A stretch of DNA of 64,000 nt. Origin: Succinatimonas sp. CAG:777 (lineage in GTDB: Bacteria > Pseudomonadota > Gammaproteobacteria > Enterobacterales > Succinivibrionaceae). This document shows, piece after piece, positions 19,205 to 28,532 of this stretch (position 1 is its first letter; each line of letters starts with the position of its first letter). The position numbers were made by a program, and so were the translations under genes. The stretch is from positions 67,816 through 131,815 of the forward strand of contig HF987952.1 of assembly GCA_000431835.1 (NCBI GenBank), given 5' to 3'. A model generated the notes under the pieces. The model was not told the origin of the DNA. It did no database searches and worked only from the letters and a program-made list of their open reading frames with translations.

Positions 19205-19852
19205 TTGCTAGATTTCTTAGTGGGATTTTTTGGTAGTTACGGCTATGCGGCCGTTTTTGCATGTCTTGTTTTATGCGGATTAGGCGTACCTGTACCAGAA
19301 GATATCACCTTAGTTTCAGGCGGTGTAATTTCAGGTCTTGATCTTGCTAATCCTCATATCATGTTAGTTGTAGGTCTCATTGGTGTACTATTTGGTGATA
19401 GCACCATGTTCCTTGCAGGCAGGATCTTTGGTTACCGTATTCAAAAGATTAAGACCTTCAGAAAGATTGTTACTCCTCAAAGATTCTCTCAAATTCAACG
19501 TAAATTTAAACAATATGGCTTAGGCTTACTGTTTGTAGCTCGTTTTCTTCCTGGTTTAAGATCCCCTATTTACCTAGTAGCCGGTATGAGCCATCGTATT
19601 TCCTACATAACCTTCATTATTATGGATGGTTTAGCAGCACTTATCTCTGTTCCTGTTTGGATCTATTTAGGATTCTTCTTTGCTGACAATCTTGATACCC
19701 TCATGACTTATGTTCACGATGTACAAAAAGCAATCTATTTAGTTTTAGGCTTATTAGTTATCGTCGTTGTATTTGTAATTCTAAAAAAGAAGTTCCACTC
19801 AAAAATGAATCAAGTTGCATCAGATACTGATGACAAGGACAACAAGATCTAA
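19205..19852 (+). CDS. DedA family membrane protein
   Basis: A 215-residue inner-membrane protein of the DedA/VTT (SNARE-associated) superfamily, several of which move lipid carriers such as undecaprenyl phosphate or phospholipids across the membrane. Family marks are the early ENP-like PVPEDITL (residues 31-38), GRIFGYRI and the RFLPGLRSPIYLVAGM signature around 118-135 with conserved Arg/Pro, followed by membrane helices and a basic tail. The likely start is TTG at 19205, because AGAGGA sits 8 nt before it and the family N-terminus aligns there. It stands alone before an ATPase/nuclease gene. Confidence 0.88.
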   Translation: MLDFLVGFFGSYGYAAVFACLVLCGLGVPVPEDITLVSGGVISGLDLANPHIMLVVGLIGVLFGDSTMFLAGRIFGYRIQKIKTFRKIVTPQRFSQIQRKFKQYGLGLLFVARFLPGLRSPIYLVAGMSHRISYITFIIMDGLAALISVPVWIYLGFFFADNLDTLMTYVHDVQKAIYLVLGLLVIVVVFVILKKKFHSKMNQVASDTDDKDNKI

Positions 19853-19861
19853 GCTAATAGG

Positions 19862-19882
19862 TTGACCTTTTAGTGAGGTCAA
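19862..19882 (+). terminator. Weak terminator after the DedA gene
   Basis: TTGACCT and AGGTCAA form a 7-bp stem with a 7-base loop, 10 nt after the stop codon. There is no clean T run (ATCATTCTCATCTTTTC follows), so confidence is low. Confidence 0.4.
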
Positions 19883-20008
19883 TCATTCTCATCTTTTCTT
19901 CAAAAATGACAAAATATGTCAGTATCTTGCGGTTCGGCTGTTATAAATAATGTATATTTATAACTGAAAGATAAAAGAGCAGAGTCAAACCTAAAACAGG
20001 ATCGAATA

Positions 20009-21868
20009 ATGAGCAACAAACAATTCTTAGAATTACCATACGGTAAAGATGACTTTACAAAATTAAGAGAACAGAATTGCTATTTTGTTGATAAAACTCC
20101 TTATATAAAGCAAGTCTTTGGAGTAGATGCCTCAGATGTATTGTTGTTTACCCGTCCAAGACGTTTTGGTAAGACTCTGCTCATAAGCATGTTTGACTCA
20201 TTTTTGAAAATCAATCCTGAAAAACCATTTGATAACTCAAAACAATTAGAGCTCTTTAAAGGTACCAAAATCTTAGAAGACAAAGAGTTCTGTGATAAGT
20301 TCATGGGACAGTGTCCTGTTATTACCATTACTTAAAAAAAAGTAGACGGTACTAATTTTAAAGAGTTTTATGAGAGTTTTGCCTAAGCTGTATATGCTGT
20401 TGCTTTAAGATACAGCTATCTAAAGAATAGTAATAAATTAGATAAATCTGATAAAGACGAGTTAGAAAACTTAACTACAAAAAGTTACTTACTTAAAATC
20501 GAAAATCAGCAAACCGTCAAAGATGCTTTAAAGACCTTATCAAGACTCTTATATAAAGAGTATGGAAGACGAGCCATTCTTTTAATTGATGAGTACGATG
20601 TACCACTAGCAGCTGCTTCATACCGCGATAGAGTAAACAAAGTTCTATATAAGAACAGACCTGACTTTGTTGCAGACTGCCATGAAAAGATGGTTACCTT
20701 TATGAAAGGCTTTTTTGATTTATTAAAAACCACTCCTGGTGACGAAGGGGCTATTAGTAAAGCAGTGATTACAGGATGTTTAAAGGTAGCTAAGAACAGC
20801 TTATTTACAGGTGTAAATAACTTTAAGGTAAATACAGTTCTAGCTACAAATAAAGATTTAACAGGCATCATTGGTTTTACCAAAGATGAGACCTATCAAA
20901 TTCTAAAAGACTATGAGATGGATGATTATGCTACAGACGTTAAAAATAACTATGACGGTTATAAGTTCTGTGACAAAGAGATATTCTGTCCATGGGATGT
21001 GATTAACTATCTAGATGAAAATTATCAAAACAATTTAAACGGTCATAAAACTCTAGTAAAAGCTAATAACTATTGGGCAAATTCAACCTCAAGTCCTGCT
21101 TTATATGAGTATCTTGGATTCCTTACAGACAATGACAACCAAAAGATGCAGAATTTAGTTGATGCTAAGTCAATTAAATTCGAACTAAATGAATCTATGA
21201 ATTATGACACTTTGTCAGAGCATAACTCAAATGACTTCTGGTCACTACTGCTTCATACCGGTTATCTGACCTTAGATTGGGAACGGACTAAAAAAGAAGA
21301 GCTAAAAAAAGACTGTAAAACCAATAAAGATGTCTTTGCAAGAATTCCTAATTTAGAAATCTTAGGGTGCTTTAACAATAACATTAAAGAGAAATTCAGC
21401 TCTGATTTTAAAGTGCTCAATCTGCGCAATAAGTTTGTTAATGCTTTGTCTTGTGGCAATCAAAAAGAAATTTATGACGTCTTATTTGATATGCTACAAA
21501 AATATGTCTCAATTAGGGATACAGCAACTAAAGCTCCACACGAGAACTACTATCATGGCTTTATCAATGGCATCTTTACAAGTTGCGAGAAACTCGTATC
21601 AGAATACCATTCTAATTATGAGTCTGGTAATGGATATCTTGATATTACCTTTAAAGCTGAGCGTAATACCAAAGCTGTAATCATTGAGATAAAAGCTACA
21701 TCTAATGAAGTGGATATGGATGAGCTTGCAGCTAAGGCTCTATCTCAGATTGAAGAGATGAACTACGCACAACCTTTTTTTAAACAATCAAAGATTACTG
21801 AGATCTACGCTTATGGCTTAGTATTTTGTAAAAAGGATTGTCTTGTGGTTTGCAAAAAGCTTAAATAG
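20009..21868 (+). pseudogene. AAA-ATPase/PD-(D/E)XK nuclease family gene with two in-frame stops
   Basis: Starting at the ATG at 20009, one reading frame runs 620 codons to 21868 but is interrupted by TAA at 20333-20335 and 20384-20386. Both sides of the stops match the family and stay in the same frame, so this is one gene with two nonsense codons. It encodes the N-terminal LPYGKDDFTKLREQNCYFVDKT, Walker A-like FTRPRRFGKT, Walker B AILLIDEYDVPL and a C-terminal nuclease-like domain (YESGNGYLDITF, then AVIIEIKATS and ALSQIEEMNY). This is the PF09820/PF08011 type of unknown role, widely expanded in gut bacteria. A C-terminal relative is the remnant at 4023-4661. The downstream part could only be made by reinitiation at internal ATG codons such as 20690. 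Confidence 0.8.
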
Positions 21869-21944
21869 ATAAGCATCTGATGACTTCCTTTACTATCTTT
21901 CAATCTGTCTTAAAAGGTATGATTGAATGTAGTATCAAATGTTT

Positions 21945-21974
21945 CTTAAGTGAACTTTCTTACATTCACTTAAG
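21945..21974 (+). terminator. Inverted repeat after the ATPase/nuclease gene
   Basis: CTTAAGTGAA and TTCACTTAAG pair perfectly (10 bp, loop 10), followed by TTATTGTTT. It lies between the ATPase/nuclease gene and the symporter gene and probably terminates the former. Confidence 0.55.
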
Positions 21975-22010
21975 TTATTGTTTCAAATGTTATAAAATAC
22001 CTCTCGGTTG

Positions 22011-22026
22011 GGCAACGAAAGTTGCC
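22011..22026 (+). promoter_or_regulatory. GNRA-capped hairpin in the symporter leader
   Basis: GGCAAC-GAAA-GTTGCC forms a 6-bp stem with a GAAA tetraloop, 30 nt before the symporter ATG. A TATAAA box at 21991-21996 would place the transcript 5' end just ahead of this hairpin, so it may stabilise the mRNA end. TTTGTT follows, so a weak terminator is the alternative. Confidence 0.4.
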
Positions 22027-22055
22027 TTTGTTCGTTCACTTATTTGGAAACAATA

Positions 22056-23498
22056 ATGGATGCTTTAACTCAAATAGTTGCAGACATCAACTCGATCCTT
22101 TGGGGACCATGGTGTCTGATCCCAGTACTGGTGGGCGCAGGTATCTTCTTTACCTTTAAGCTTCGCTTCGTTCAGATCCGTCAATTTGGACGCGCCGTAA
22201 AACACGTATTCGGTGGCCTGTCATTTAACGGTGAAAAAGCAGGTAACCACGGAATGACCTCCTTCCAGTCACTAGCAACCGCAATTGCTGCCCAAGTAGG
22301 AACAGGTAATCTTGCAGGTGTAGCTACAGCTATGGCAATGGGTGGTCCTGGTGCCATCTTCTGGATGTGGCTTGCAGCTTTCTTTGGTATGGCAACTATC
22401 TTTTCTGAAGCAATTTTAGCTCAGCTATATCGCTCAAAAGATTCTGAAGGTCATATCACAGGTGGTCCTTCTTACTACATTACCCACGGTTTAGGTAGTA
22501 AGTCACTTGCAACCATCTTCTCTGTTCTTATCATTATTGCCTTAGGTTTTATTGGCAATATGGTCCAGGCAAACTCAATTTCAACTGCATTTAATTCTGC
22601 TTTTGACATTCCAACTCAGGTAACTGGTCTTTTCGTCATTCTGTTAGCTGGTTTCATCTTTATTGGTGGTATCAAGCGTATTGCAGGATTTGCTGAAAAG
22701 ATGGTTCCTCTAATGGCTGGTGTCTATGTTTTAGGCGCTATCTACATTATGATCTGCTTTGCTGGCGATATTCTGCCAACCTTTAAAGAGATCTTTGTAG
22801 GTGCATTTAATCCATCTGCTGCAACCGGCGGTGTAATCGGTGCTTCTGTAAAAGAAGCTATCCGTTACGGTGTTGCTCGTGGTCTGTTCTCTAACGAAGC
22901 AGGTATGGGTTCTACTCCACATGCTCATGCTATTGCTAGAGTAAAGCACCCTGTTGAGCAAGGTTTAGCAGCTATCATTGGTCTATTCATTGATACCTTC
23001 ATTGTGCTTACCGCAACAGCATTAGTTATTTTAGTAACAGGCTCTTTAGATGGTACTAAGACTGGTATTGAATTAACTCAGGCTGCATTCGTAAAAGGTA
23101 TGGGTTCAGCAGGCTCAGGCTTCGTAGCTTTATGTTTGTTCTTTGCTGCCTTTACAACCATCATCGGCTGGTACTTCTTTGCTGTACAGAATGTTAAATA
23201 CCTCTTCGGTTACAAGGTTATTAACATCTTCTCAGTTATCGTACTCTGCTTCTTGATGACAGGCTCTTTCTTAAAGGTAAACCTAGTTTGGGAATTAGCT
23301 GATATGTTCAACGGTTTAATGGTAATACCAAATATCATTGCTGTAATTGGTTTATACAAACTGGTTGTAAGAGCATTAGACGACTATGAAGGCAAGTTCC
23401 TTAAAGGTGATAGACCGCTGTTTGGAGCTTCTGAGCAGTTGACCGGTCGTATGGCAAAAATAAACACTCTACATAGAAGAAAGAAGCAACGTTCATAA
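22056..23498 (+). CDS. Sodium:alanine/glycine symporter (AGCS family)
   Basis: A polytopic inner-membrane carrier that imports alanine or glycine with sodium. The ATG at 22056 is chosen (480 residues, MDALTQIVADINSILWGPW) because family members begin this way and GGAAA precedes it; an in-frame TTG at 22008 would add 16 unrelated residues through a hairpin. Family marks include FKLRFVQIRQF, SFQSLATAIAAQVGTGNLAGVATA and RYGVARGLFSNEAGMGSTPHAHA. About ten membrane helices are visible. It is a single-gene unit ending at a strong terminator. Confidence 0.94.
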   Translation: MDALTQIVADINSILWGPWCLIPVLVGAGIFFTFKLRFVQIRQFGRAVKHVFGGLSFNGEKAGNHGMTSFQSLATAIAAQVGTGNLAGVATAMAMGGPGAIFWMWLAAFFGMATIFSEAILAQLYRSKDSEGHITGGPSYYITHGLGSKSLATIFSVLIIIALGFIGNMVQANSISTAFNSAFDIPTQVTGLFVILLAGFIFIGGIKRIAGFAEKMVPLMAGVYVLGAIYIMICFAGDILPTFKEIFVGAFNPSAATGGVIGASVKEAIRYGVARGLFSNEAGMGSTPHAHAIARVKHPVEQGLAAIIGLFIDTFIVLTATALVILVTGSLDGTKTGIELTQAAFVKGMGSAGSGFVALCLFFAAFTTIIGWYFFAVQNVKYLFGYKVINIFSVIVLCFLMTGSFLKVNLVWELADMFNGLMVIPNIIAVIGLYKLVVRALDDYEGKFLKGDRPLFGASEQLTGRMAKINTLHRRKKQRS

Positions 23499-23526
23499 CT
23501 TAAAAAGTTAAAAGAAAAGTCTAAGT

Positions 23527-23564
23527 AAAAGGCCTCAAACTTTTTGAAAGCACGAGGCCTTTTT
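23527..23564. terminator. Bidirectional terminator between symporter and ABC transporter genes
   Basis: AAAAGGCCTC pairs with GAGGCCTTTT around a 17-base loop; the stem is flanked by A and T runs, so it can end transcription from both convergent genes. Confidence 0.85.
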
Positions 23565-23585
23565 AATGTAACTTTATAAAAATTT

Positions 23586-25385
23586 TTATGCTTTTACAGC
23601 ATCTTTAGTATTCTCTAAGATCCACTCTCCGTTTGAGTTCTTTGAAATTAACATCAGTTCATGCTTTGCAATTAAACTTGAACGATGACCTACACTTAAG
23701 ATTACAGAATCTTTTAATTCAGTTCTTAATAAGTCATAGGCTACAGATTCAATTCTTTCGTCTAAAGCTGAGCTTGCCTCATCTAAGAATAAGATCTGAG
23801 GCTTAATTAAAAGAGCTCTGATAATGGCAATACGTTGCTGTTCACCTAAAGACAACATCAACGACCAGTTATCCTCTTTATCAAGATCAGCTACTAGATA
23901 ATCAAGTGATAACTCGTGCAAGTACATCTCAATTCTGCCATCTTTTACAGTTTCTCCAGGATAAGAGATAGCATCTCTTAAAGTGCCTAAAGGTAAATAA
24001 GGCTTTTGAGATAAGAATAAAGTACTGTAGTTCTCAGGTTCTAAGATTTCACCTTCAGCATGTGGCCAAATACCAGCAATAGTTTTAATTAAAGTAGACT
24101 TACCACAGCCTGATGGTCCTCTAATTAAAAGACTTTGTCCTTCTTTTAATTCTAATGACAGATTGTTCCACAGCATCTTCCCTGTAGGGGTTTTTACAGT
24201 AAGAGAATTTAAGATAAACTTATTGCCCGCTTTTTTAGGAGCAAGACATTCAATTTCATTACTTGAATCCATACTGTCAAAGAACAAAGCTAAACGGTCA
24301 ATTACTGATTTATAGTTTGCCCATGTTGAGAATGAACTAATAATGGTAGATAAAGAGTCCTGAACCTTACCAAAGGCAGAGCTAATCTGCATAATACTAC
24401 CTATGGTAATTACCTTAGCAAAATACATAGGAGCTGCAATCAACATGGGAAAGATCACCGCAGTTTGAGCATAACCTAATGTAAAGAAACCTAAAACCTT
24501 TTCTCGTTTAATTAAAGCAAAGTAGTTTTTAACTACTTCAGAGAATCTGTTTCTTAAAATCTTCTCCTCAGGAGCATGACCGTTATATAGAGAAATTGAC
24601 TCAGAATTTTCTCTTACTCTGATTAAAGAGAAACGGAAATCAGCTTCATAACGCTGCTGACGGAAGTTTAACTTTACTAAAGGTTTACCAATAATGAAGG
24701 TAAAAATGGTACCAATAAACGCATAAGCTACTGCTAAATAGAGCATATAGCCATCAGGTAAATGCAGTTCATAACCATTCCACAAGGTCATGGTTACAGC
24801 ATGAGATAGATCCCAGAGCACTACGCCAAAGGTACCTAGCATTGCAAGATCAGATGCTGTACCTAAAAGTAAAGATACTGTAAGACTTACAAAGTTGCCT
24901 AGATCCTCAGAAATACGCTGATCTGGGTTTTCTGTTTTTCTATCTTCTAATTGCATCTTATAAAAAGAATCACCATCTAAGTAATCATGCATTACTTTGC
25001 CTGTAAACCAGCGTCTCCAGCGGATACACAGCTGTGATCTTAAATAAGCGTTATAAACAGATACTACTACATGGATGGTAGCTAAGATAGCAAACATCAT
25101 GAGCTGATATTTAAAGCCCGGTAAGTTGTATTCTTGTACTGTATCCCAGAAATTCTTATACCAGGTATTAAATACCTTTGCTAAATAAATTGCTCCAGAG
25201 GTTAAAACTACAATTAAAAGTAATAAAAACCATGAAAACAGACTGTCCTTTGATGACCAATAGAGCTTAATCATTTTTACAGCTGATTTAACTGATACTT
25301 TTAAAGGCAGACTGTCTGAGCCATGATATTTGCTTCTCATTAGAGAAGCATCATTCTCATCCTTGAAGATAGAAATCTTAAACAT
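23586..25385 (-). CDS. ABC transporter, SbmA/BacA-like membrane domain fused to ATPase (YddA type)
   Basis: The 599-residue protein joins an SbmA/BacA-type membrane domain (about residues 50-340; motifs WRRWFTGKVMHDYLDGDSFY and NPDQRISEDL are typical) to an ABC ATPase: Walker A GPSGCGKST near 425, a signature that reads LSLGEQQRIAIIRA, and Walker B PQILFLDEASSALDE. This architecture is that of YddA and Rv1819c, tied to uptake of peptides, vitamin B12 or other large hydrophilic molecules; the substrate here is unknown. It lies 3 nt after a HAD phosphatase gene and shares its transcript. Confidence 0.9.
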   Translation of the reverse strand: MFKISIFKDENDASLMRSKYHGSDSLPLKVSVKSAVKMIKLYWSSKDSLFSWFLLLLIVVLTSGAIYLAKVFNTWYKNFWDTVQEYNLPGFKYQLMMFAILATIHVVVSVYNAYLRSQLCIRWRRWFTGKVMHDYLDGDSFYKMQLEDRKTENPDQRISEDLGNFVSLTVSLLLGTASDLAMLGTFGVVLWDLSHAVTMTLWNGYELHLPDGYMLYLAVAYAFIGTIFTFIIGKPLVKLNFRQQRYEADFRFSLIRVRENSESISLYNGHAPEEKILRNRFSEVVKNYFALIKREKVLGFFTLGYAQTAVIFPMLIAAPMYFAKVITIGSIMQISSAFGKVQDSLSTIISSFSTWANYKSVIDRLALFFDSMDSSNEIECLAPKKAGNKFILNSLTVKTPTGKMLWNNLSLELKEGQSLLIRGPSGCGKSTLIKTIAGIWPHAEGEILEPENYSTLFLSQKPYLPLGTLRDAISYPGETVKDGRIEMYLHELSLDYLVADLDKEDNWSLMLSLGEQQRIAIIRALLIKPQILFLDEASSALDERIESVAYDLLRTELKDSVILSVGHRSSLIAKHELMLISKNSNGEWILENTKDAVKA

Positions 25386-25388
25386 AAT

Positions 25389-26261
25389 TTAATCCAAATA
25401 TTTTTTAACGAGCTCTGCTACGCCATCTTCGTCATTTGTAAGGGTTACGACATCAGCGGCATTTTTGACAATGTCAAAGCCATTTTTCATGGCAACACCA
25501 AGACCTACAGACTTAATCATAGCAAGATCATTTTCAGCATCACCAAAAGCCATAGCGTTTTCTGGTGTATAGCCTAAAGCCTGGCATAGATGAACAATTG
25601 CAGTACCTTTAGTTGAATGGTTTGGAATGAATTCTAGATAATTAGCTTCAGAACGAACTACTGCAAAGAAATCGGTAAATTTCTTTGGCAATTCTCCTCT
25701 AATTCTGTCTAAAGTTTCCTTTTCACCTACAACTAATACTTTAAAGAACTCTTCATTATCATCTAAACTTGTAAAGCTAATATCTTTAAATCCTACTCTG
25801 CCGTTATCAATTTCTCTTTGGGTATGAGGATTATGATTCTCCACTAATAAACCACGAGTAACCGAGTAACCGTGAACTACACAGTCATTGTCATGAGCAA
25901 ATTGAGCTACTTCTCTTACTAATGAAGATGGGGCAGTCTCCTTACATACCATAGGGAAACCAATATCTTTACCAAAAGCTACATAGTCTGACAAACGCAC
26001 AACTCCTGCTCCATTAAAGCATACAGCATAAGAGTTCTTATTAAGACAACCTAGTTTTTGCATGTAAAGGACCGCGCTCTTAGGATGGCGACCTGTAGCA
26101 ATGGCAATTGAAAAGCCCTGAGACTGAGCTTTTTGTAAGGTTTTAATGGTGTTCTCACTGATACTCTTATCTGAACGTAATAAGGTATCATCAAGATCTA
26201 AAGCGATTACTTTATACTTTCCCTTTACTATAGGTAAGTTATCGATTGTATATTTTGCCAC
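25389..26261 (-). CDS. Cof-type HAD-IIB family phosphatase
   Basis: The 290-residue protein is a haloacid-dehalogenase-family phosphatase of the YidA/Cof type. Motif I is ALDLDDTLL (nucleophile Asp22, acid Asp24), motif II lies in IAIATGRH, and motif IV in MAFGDAENDLAMI near residue 237; KGTAI supplies the motif III lysine. Such enzymes hydrolyse sugar phosphates, flavin mononucleotide or similar metabolites; specificity cannot be read from the sequence. It is the first gene of a two-gene unit with the SbmA/YddA-type transporter. Confidence 0.9.
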   Translation of the reverse strand: MAKYTIDNLPIVKGKYKVIALDLDDTLLRSDKSISENTIKTLQKAQSQGFSIAIATGRHPKSAVLYMQKLGCLNKNSYAVCFNGAGVVRLSDYVAFGKDIGFPMVCKETAPSSLVREVAQFAHDNDCVVHGYSVTRGLLVENHNPHTQREIDNGRVGFKDISFTSLDDNEEFFKVLVVGEKETLDRIRGELPKKFTDFFAVVRSEANYLEFIPNHSTKGTAIVHLCQALGYTPENAMAFGDAENDLAMIKSVGLGVAMKNGFDIVKNAADVVTLTNDEDGVAELVKKYLD

Positions 26262-26336
26262 TGTGTTTTCCTTGTAATAGTTGCTACATAGTCTTATTGT
26301 TTATAGCTTGCTTTCTCTTATCAGCTATTGATTTTT

Positions 26337-27470
26337 TTAGTCTAACTTTGCCCTTTCAATAATACACTGATGAGTTTTAGTGTCTTTTGAGTAGTTAATA
26401 CCTACTAATAGGACTTCACCTTTATAGTCTTTAAAGAACTGTAAGTAATTCTTCTCTTTAATCTGAGTGATAGCAGTCTGTGCTGACTTATCGAACTTTA
26501 ACTCAATTAAAAGCGCTGGCTTGTTTACACCAGGCTTTGGCAGATAAACTAAATCAGCATAGCCTTTTCCTGTAGGTAATTCTCTTACAACGTTATAGGT
26601 GTTTGTTGTACTCAAAAATAGAGAAATGGCAATTACATTAGCTAATGAGTTCTCATTATTGTAAGTTAGAATTGATGTATGGTCTTGATGAGCTTCATCA
26701 AAGATTTTAGCAACAGCTTCAGAGTTTAATGACCAGATCTCATTTAACAGAACATCTGTATTTTTGATTAGGTCATATACGCCTGCATATCTATTGTTAT
26801 TCTTTACACAGGTCTTAAACTCTAACTTAATCTCTTCATTTGGAATGTGTACTATAACGCCTAAATTTGTAGAACCTTTAATTGCTAAATAGCCTAAATG
26901 AATAAGTAAGGTTAAGACATCATCCTTTGAATGGAAAGTTACCATATCATTACTGAATGTTGATACATCGACTATGACATCTTCACCTGCAATTAACTTT
27001 ACAATGTCATCTCTTAAGCCTTCCATATTCATGTCAATATATTCCTGAAGGCTTTCAAAGGTTTCTGTTTTGGTCCAGTAACTTATAAACTTTTTATAGG
27101 TTGCTGCATTTACTACTGAATTAGGATTGTAGATATGAGGTACATCTTTAAATGAATATCCGTCATACCATTGCTGCATTTGATTAAAGGCTACATCATG
27201 CTGATTTAAATGTTTCTTGTAGTCATCAAATGAAGCTATTTTTAGATTATCAAACAATGAAGAACTATCTTGACATCTTGCATAGTAAGAACAGATCATT
27301 TGCGCCGTTACAGACTTTCCAAAGCAACGAGGTCTACTTAAACAAAAGAAACTTTTTTCTTTTCCAAGGTTCTCATTTAATATCTCAAAAATATCTGTTT
27401 TATCAACAAATACTTTGGATTTTTTTAATTTTTCATATCTTGGAGATGATGGATTTAAGTAATAACCCAT
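26337..27470 (-). CDS. AAA-ATPase/PD-(D/E)XK family protein with internal deletion
   Basis: The 377-residue product has the family N-terminus (FVDKTDIFEILNE, Walker A-like LSRPRCFGKS at 44-53, with Cys in place of the usual Arg) and the complete C-terminal half, MQQWYDGYSF through to the nuclease-like GKGYADLVYLP, then ALLIELKFD and AITQIKEKNY. Relatives have about 150-180 more residues between FDDYKKHLNQHDV and MQQWYDGY, including the Walker B Asp-Glu and the sensor region. The frame is kept across the gap (near residues 93-97), so this looks like an in-frame deletion that removed ATPase function. It might still be expressed as a nuclease-like protein, or be a dying copy. Single-gene unit on the minus strand. 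Confidence 0.75.
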   Translation of the reverse strand: MGYYLNPSSPRYEKLKKSKVFVDKTDIFEILNENLGKEKSFFCLSRPRCFGKSVTAQMICSYYARCQDSSSLFDNLKIASFDDYKKHLNQHDVAFNQMQQWYDGYSFKDVPHIYNPNSVVNAATYKKFISYWTKTETFESLQEYIDMNMEGLRDDIVKLIAGEDVIVDVSTFSNDMVTFHSKDDVLTLLIHLGYLAIKGSTNLGVIVHIPNEEIKLEFKTCVKNNNRYAGVYDLIKNTDVLLNEIWSLNSEAVAKIFDEAHQDHTSILTYNNENSLANVIAISLFLSTTNTYNVVRELPTGKGYADLVYLPKPGVNKPALLIELKFDKSAQTAITQIKEKNYLQFFKDYKGEVLLVGINYSKDTKTHQCIIERAKLD

Positions 27471-27558
27471 TTATATCTGCCCCATACAAAGATTCATATA
27501 GAAGTATTACTCACTCTACATTATTTTAGAGAATTAATCTAATCTCTAATAAAACTAA

Positions 27559-27588
27559 AGCCCTGACAAACTGTCGCTTGCCAGAGCT
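27559..27588 (-). terminator. Terminator of the lipoprotein gene
   Basis: Reading the minus strand, AGCTCTGGCAA pairs with TTGTCAGGGCT (11 bp, two G-U pairs in RNA, 8-base loop), followed by TTAGTTTTATT. It lies 30 nt beyond the lipoprotein stop codon. Confidence 0.7.
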
Positions 27589-27618
27589 CTATTTTAAATA
27601 ATTAGTCTTTGATTAGTA

Positions 27619-28323
27619 TTAGTACAGTTTTGTACATACTGCAATAGTATCTGATACAACCTGGCCTACGTTAGCAAAGTGGCACTCGTATGAATGACCT
27701 TGCTCATCACGAACCTTGAAACGACCATTATAGGTCTTAGTAGGATTGGTCTTAAATGCAGATTCATCATCTTTTGGAGTAAATACAATAGTTGGAGTCT
27801 CAGATGAAGAAGTACCACCTACGTATTCTCTTGAAATAGGGGCTGAATCATCAGCTACAATAGTAGCTTTTCCAGATGTAGTTACTCTCTTAGAACCACG
27901 AGACTTAGCACCGACACCTCTTGTGTTAGGAGCTTCTTGCACGTACTCACTCTTTGCCGTACCCGTTGTAAAATGGAACCATGAACCATCATCATCTGAT
28001 TCTGCCTGCTGTTCACCAATAGGCTCCCACTTGTTGCCAACTTTCTTCTTGCAAGATGCTGCACCTGTTGTACCAGTTATGCCTGACTTTAGGCTACATC
28101 TGTAAAGGGTACCGTCTTTTCCTTTTAGATCATAAGACAATCCATCCAAACCAGGACGAATGGTTTCTTGTAATACTGTAAGATCTTTTGAATCGATATC
28201 CATAGCAGCTGAAGCTTTGTCCAAATACTCATCTTCGGTTGTTAACATTGATGAAAGAATTGAACAGCCAGATAAGCTAACCGCACTGGCAATGCCTAAA
28301 GACAATAACAGTTTTTTGTTCAT
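27619..28323 (-). CDS. Predicted lipoprotein of unknown function
   Basis: The 234-residue product has a clear lipoprotein signal: MNKKLLLSLGIASAVSLSGC, lipobox LSGC with Cys20, followed by Ser, which favours the outer membrane by the +2 rule. The mature part contains two short similar units, each with a tyrosine-cysteine start and a later cysteine: YRCSLKSG...ASCKKK (about 66-90) and YECHFANVG...AVCTKLY at the C-terminus, suggesting two small disulphide-linked beta modules. Between them is a Ser/Thr-rich stretch. I do not recognise a named family. It is a single-gene unit between two terminators. Confidence 0.8.
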   Translation of the reverse strand: MNKKLLLSLGIASAVSLSGCSILSSMLTTEDEYLDKASAAMDIDSKDLTVLQETIRPGLDGLSYDLKGKDGTLYRCSLKSGITGTTGAASCKKKVGNKWEPIGEQQAESDDDGSWFHFTTGTAKSEYVQEAPNTRGVGAKSRGSKRVTTSGKATIVADDSAPISREYVGGTSSSETPTIVFTPKDDESAFKTNPTKTYNGRFKVRDEQGHSYECHFANVGQVVSDTIAVCTKLY

Positions 28324-28432
28324 TTGATTTATTTATCCTGTAAGTATTTTGAATGTTCCGATTGTAGCCCATTAGCGCCAAAAAGTGTACTCAATTACGG
28401 GGGCAGTTTTGATTATTATCACATTAAAAGAA

Positions 28433-28468
28433 AAATGGACCAATAAGATTGAACTTAATGGTCCATTT
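28433..28468 (-). terminator. Terminator of pgm
   Basis: AAATGGACCA pairs with TGGTCCATTT (10 bp, 16-base loop). On the minus strand, TTTTCTTTT follows, so it terminates pgm; it may also work in the other direction. Confidence 0.75.
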
Positions 28469-28532
28469 AGAGTCAATTACAATCCTTAACGATTGCTTTT
28501 GCTCTCTTTTCTAGTCCTAATTGAAAGCTAGA

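Noticed and set aside
20326..20345. Programmed frameshift at the A8 run next to the first TAA
   Set aside because: The stop codon precedes the run and the downstream sequence is in the same frame, so slippage on the run would not bypass the stop and would lose the frame.
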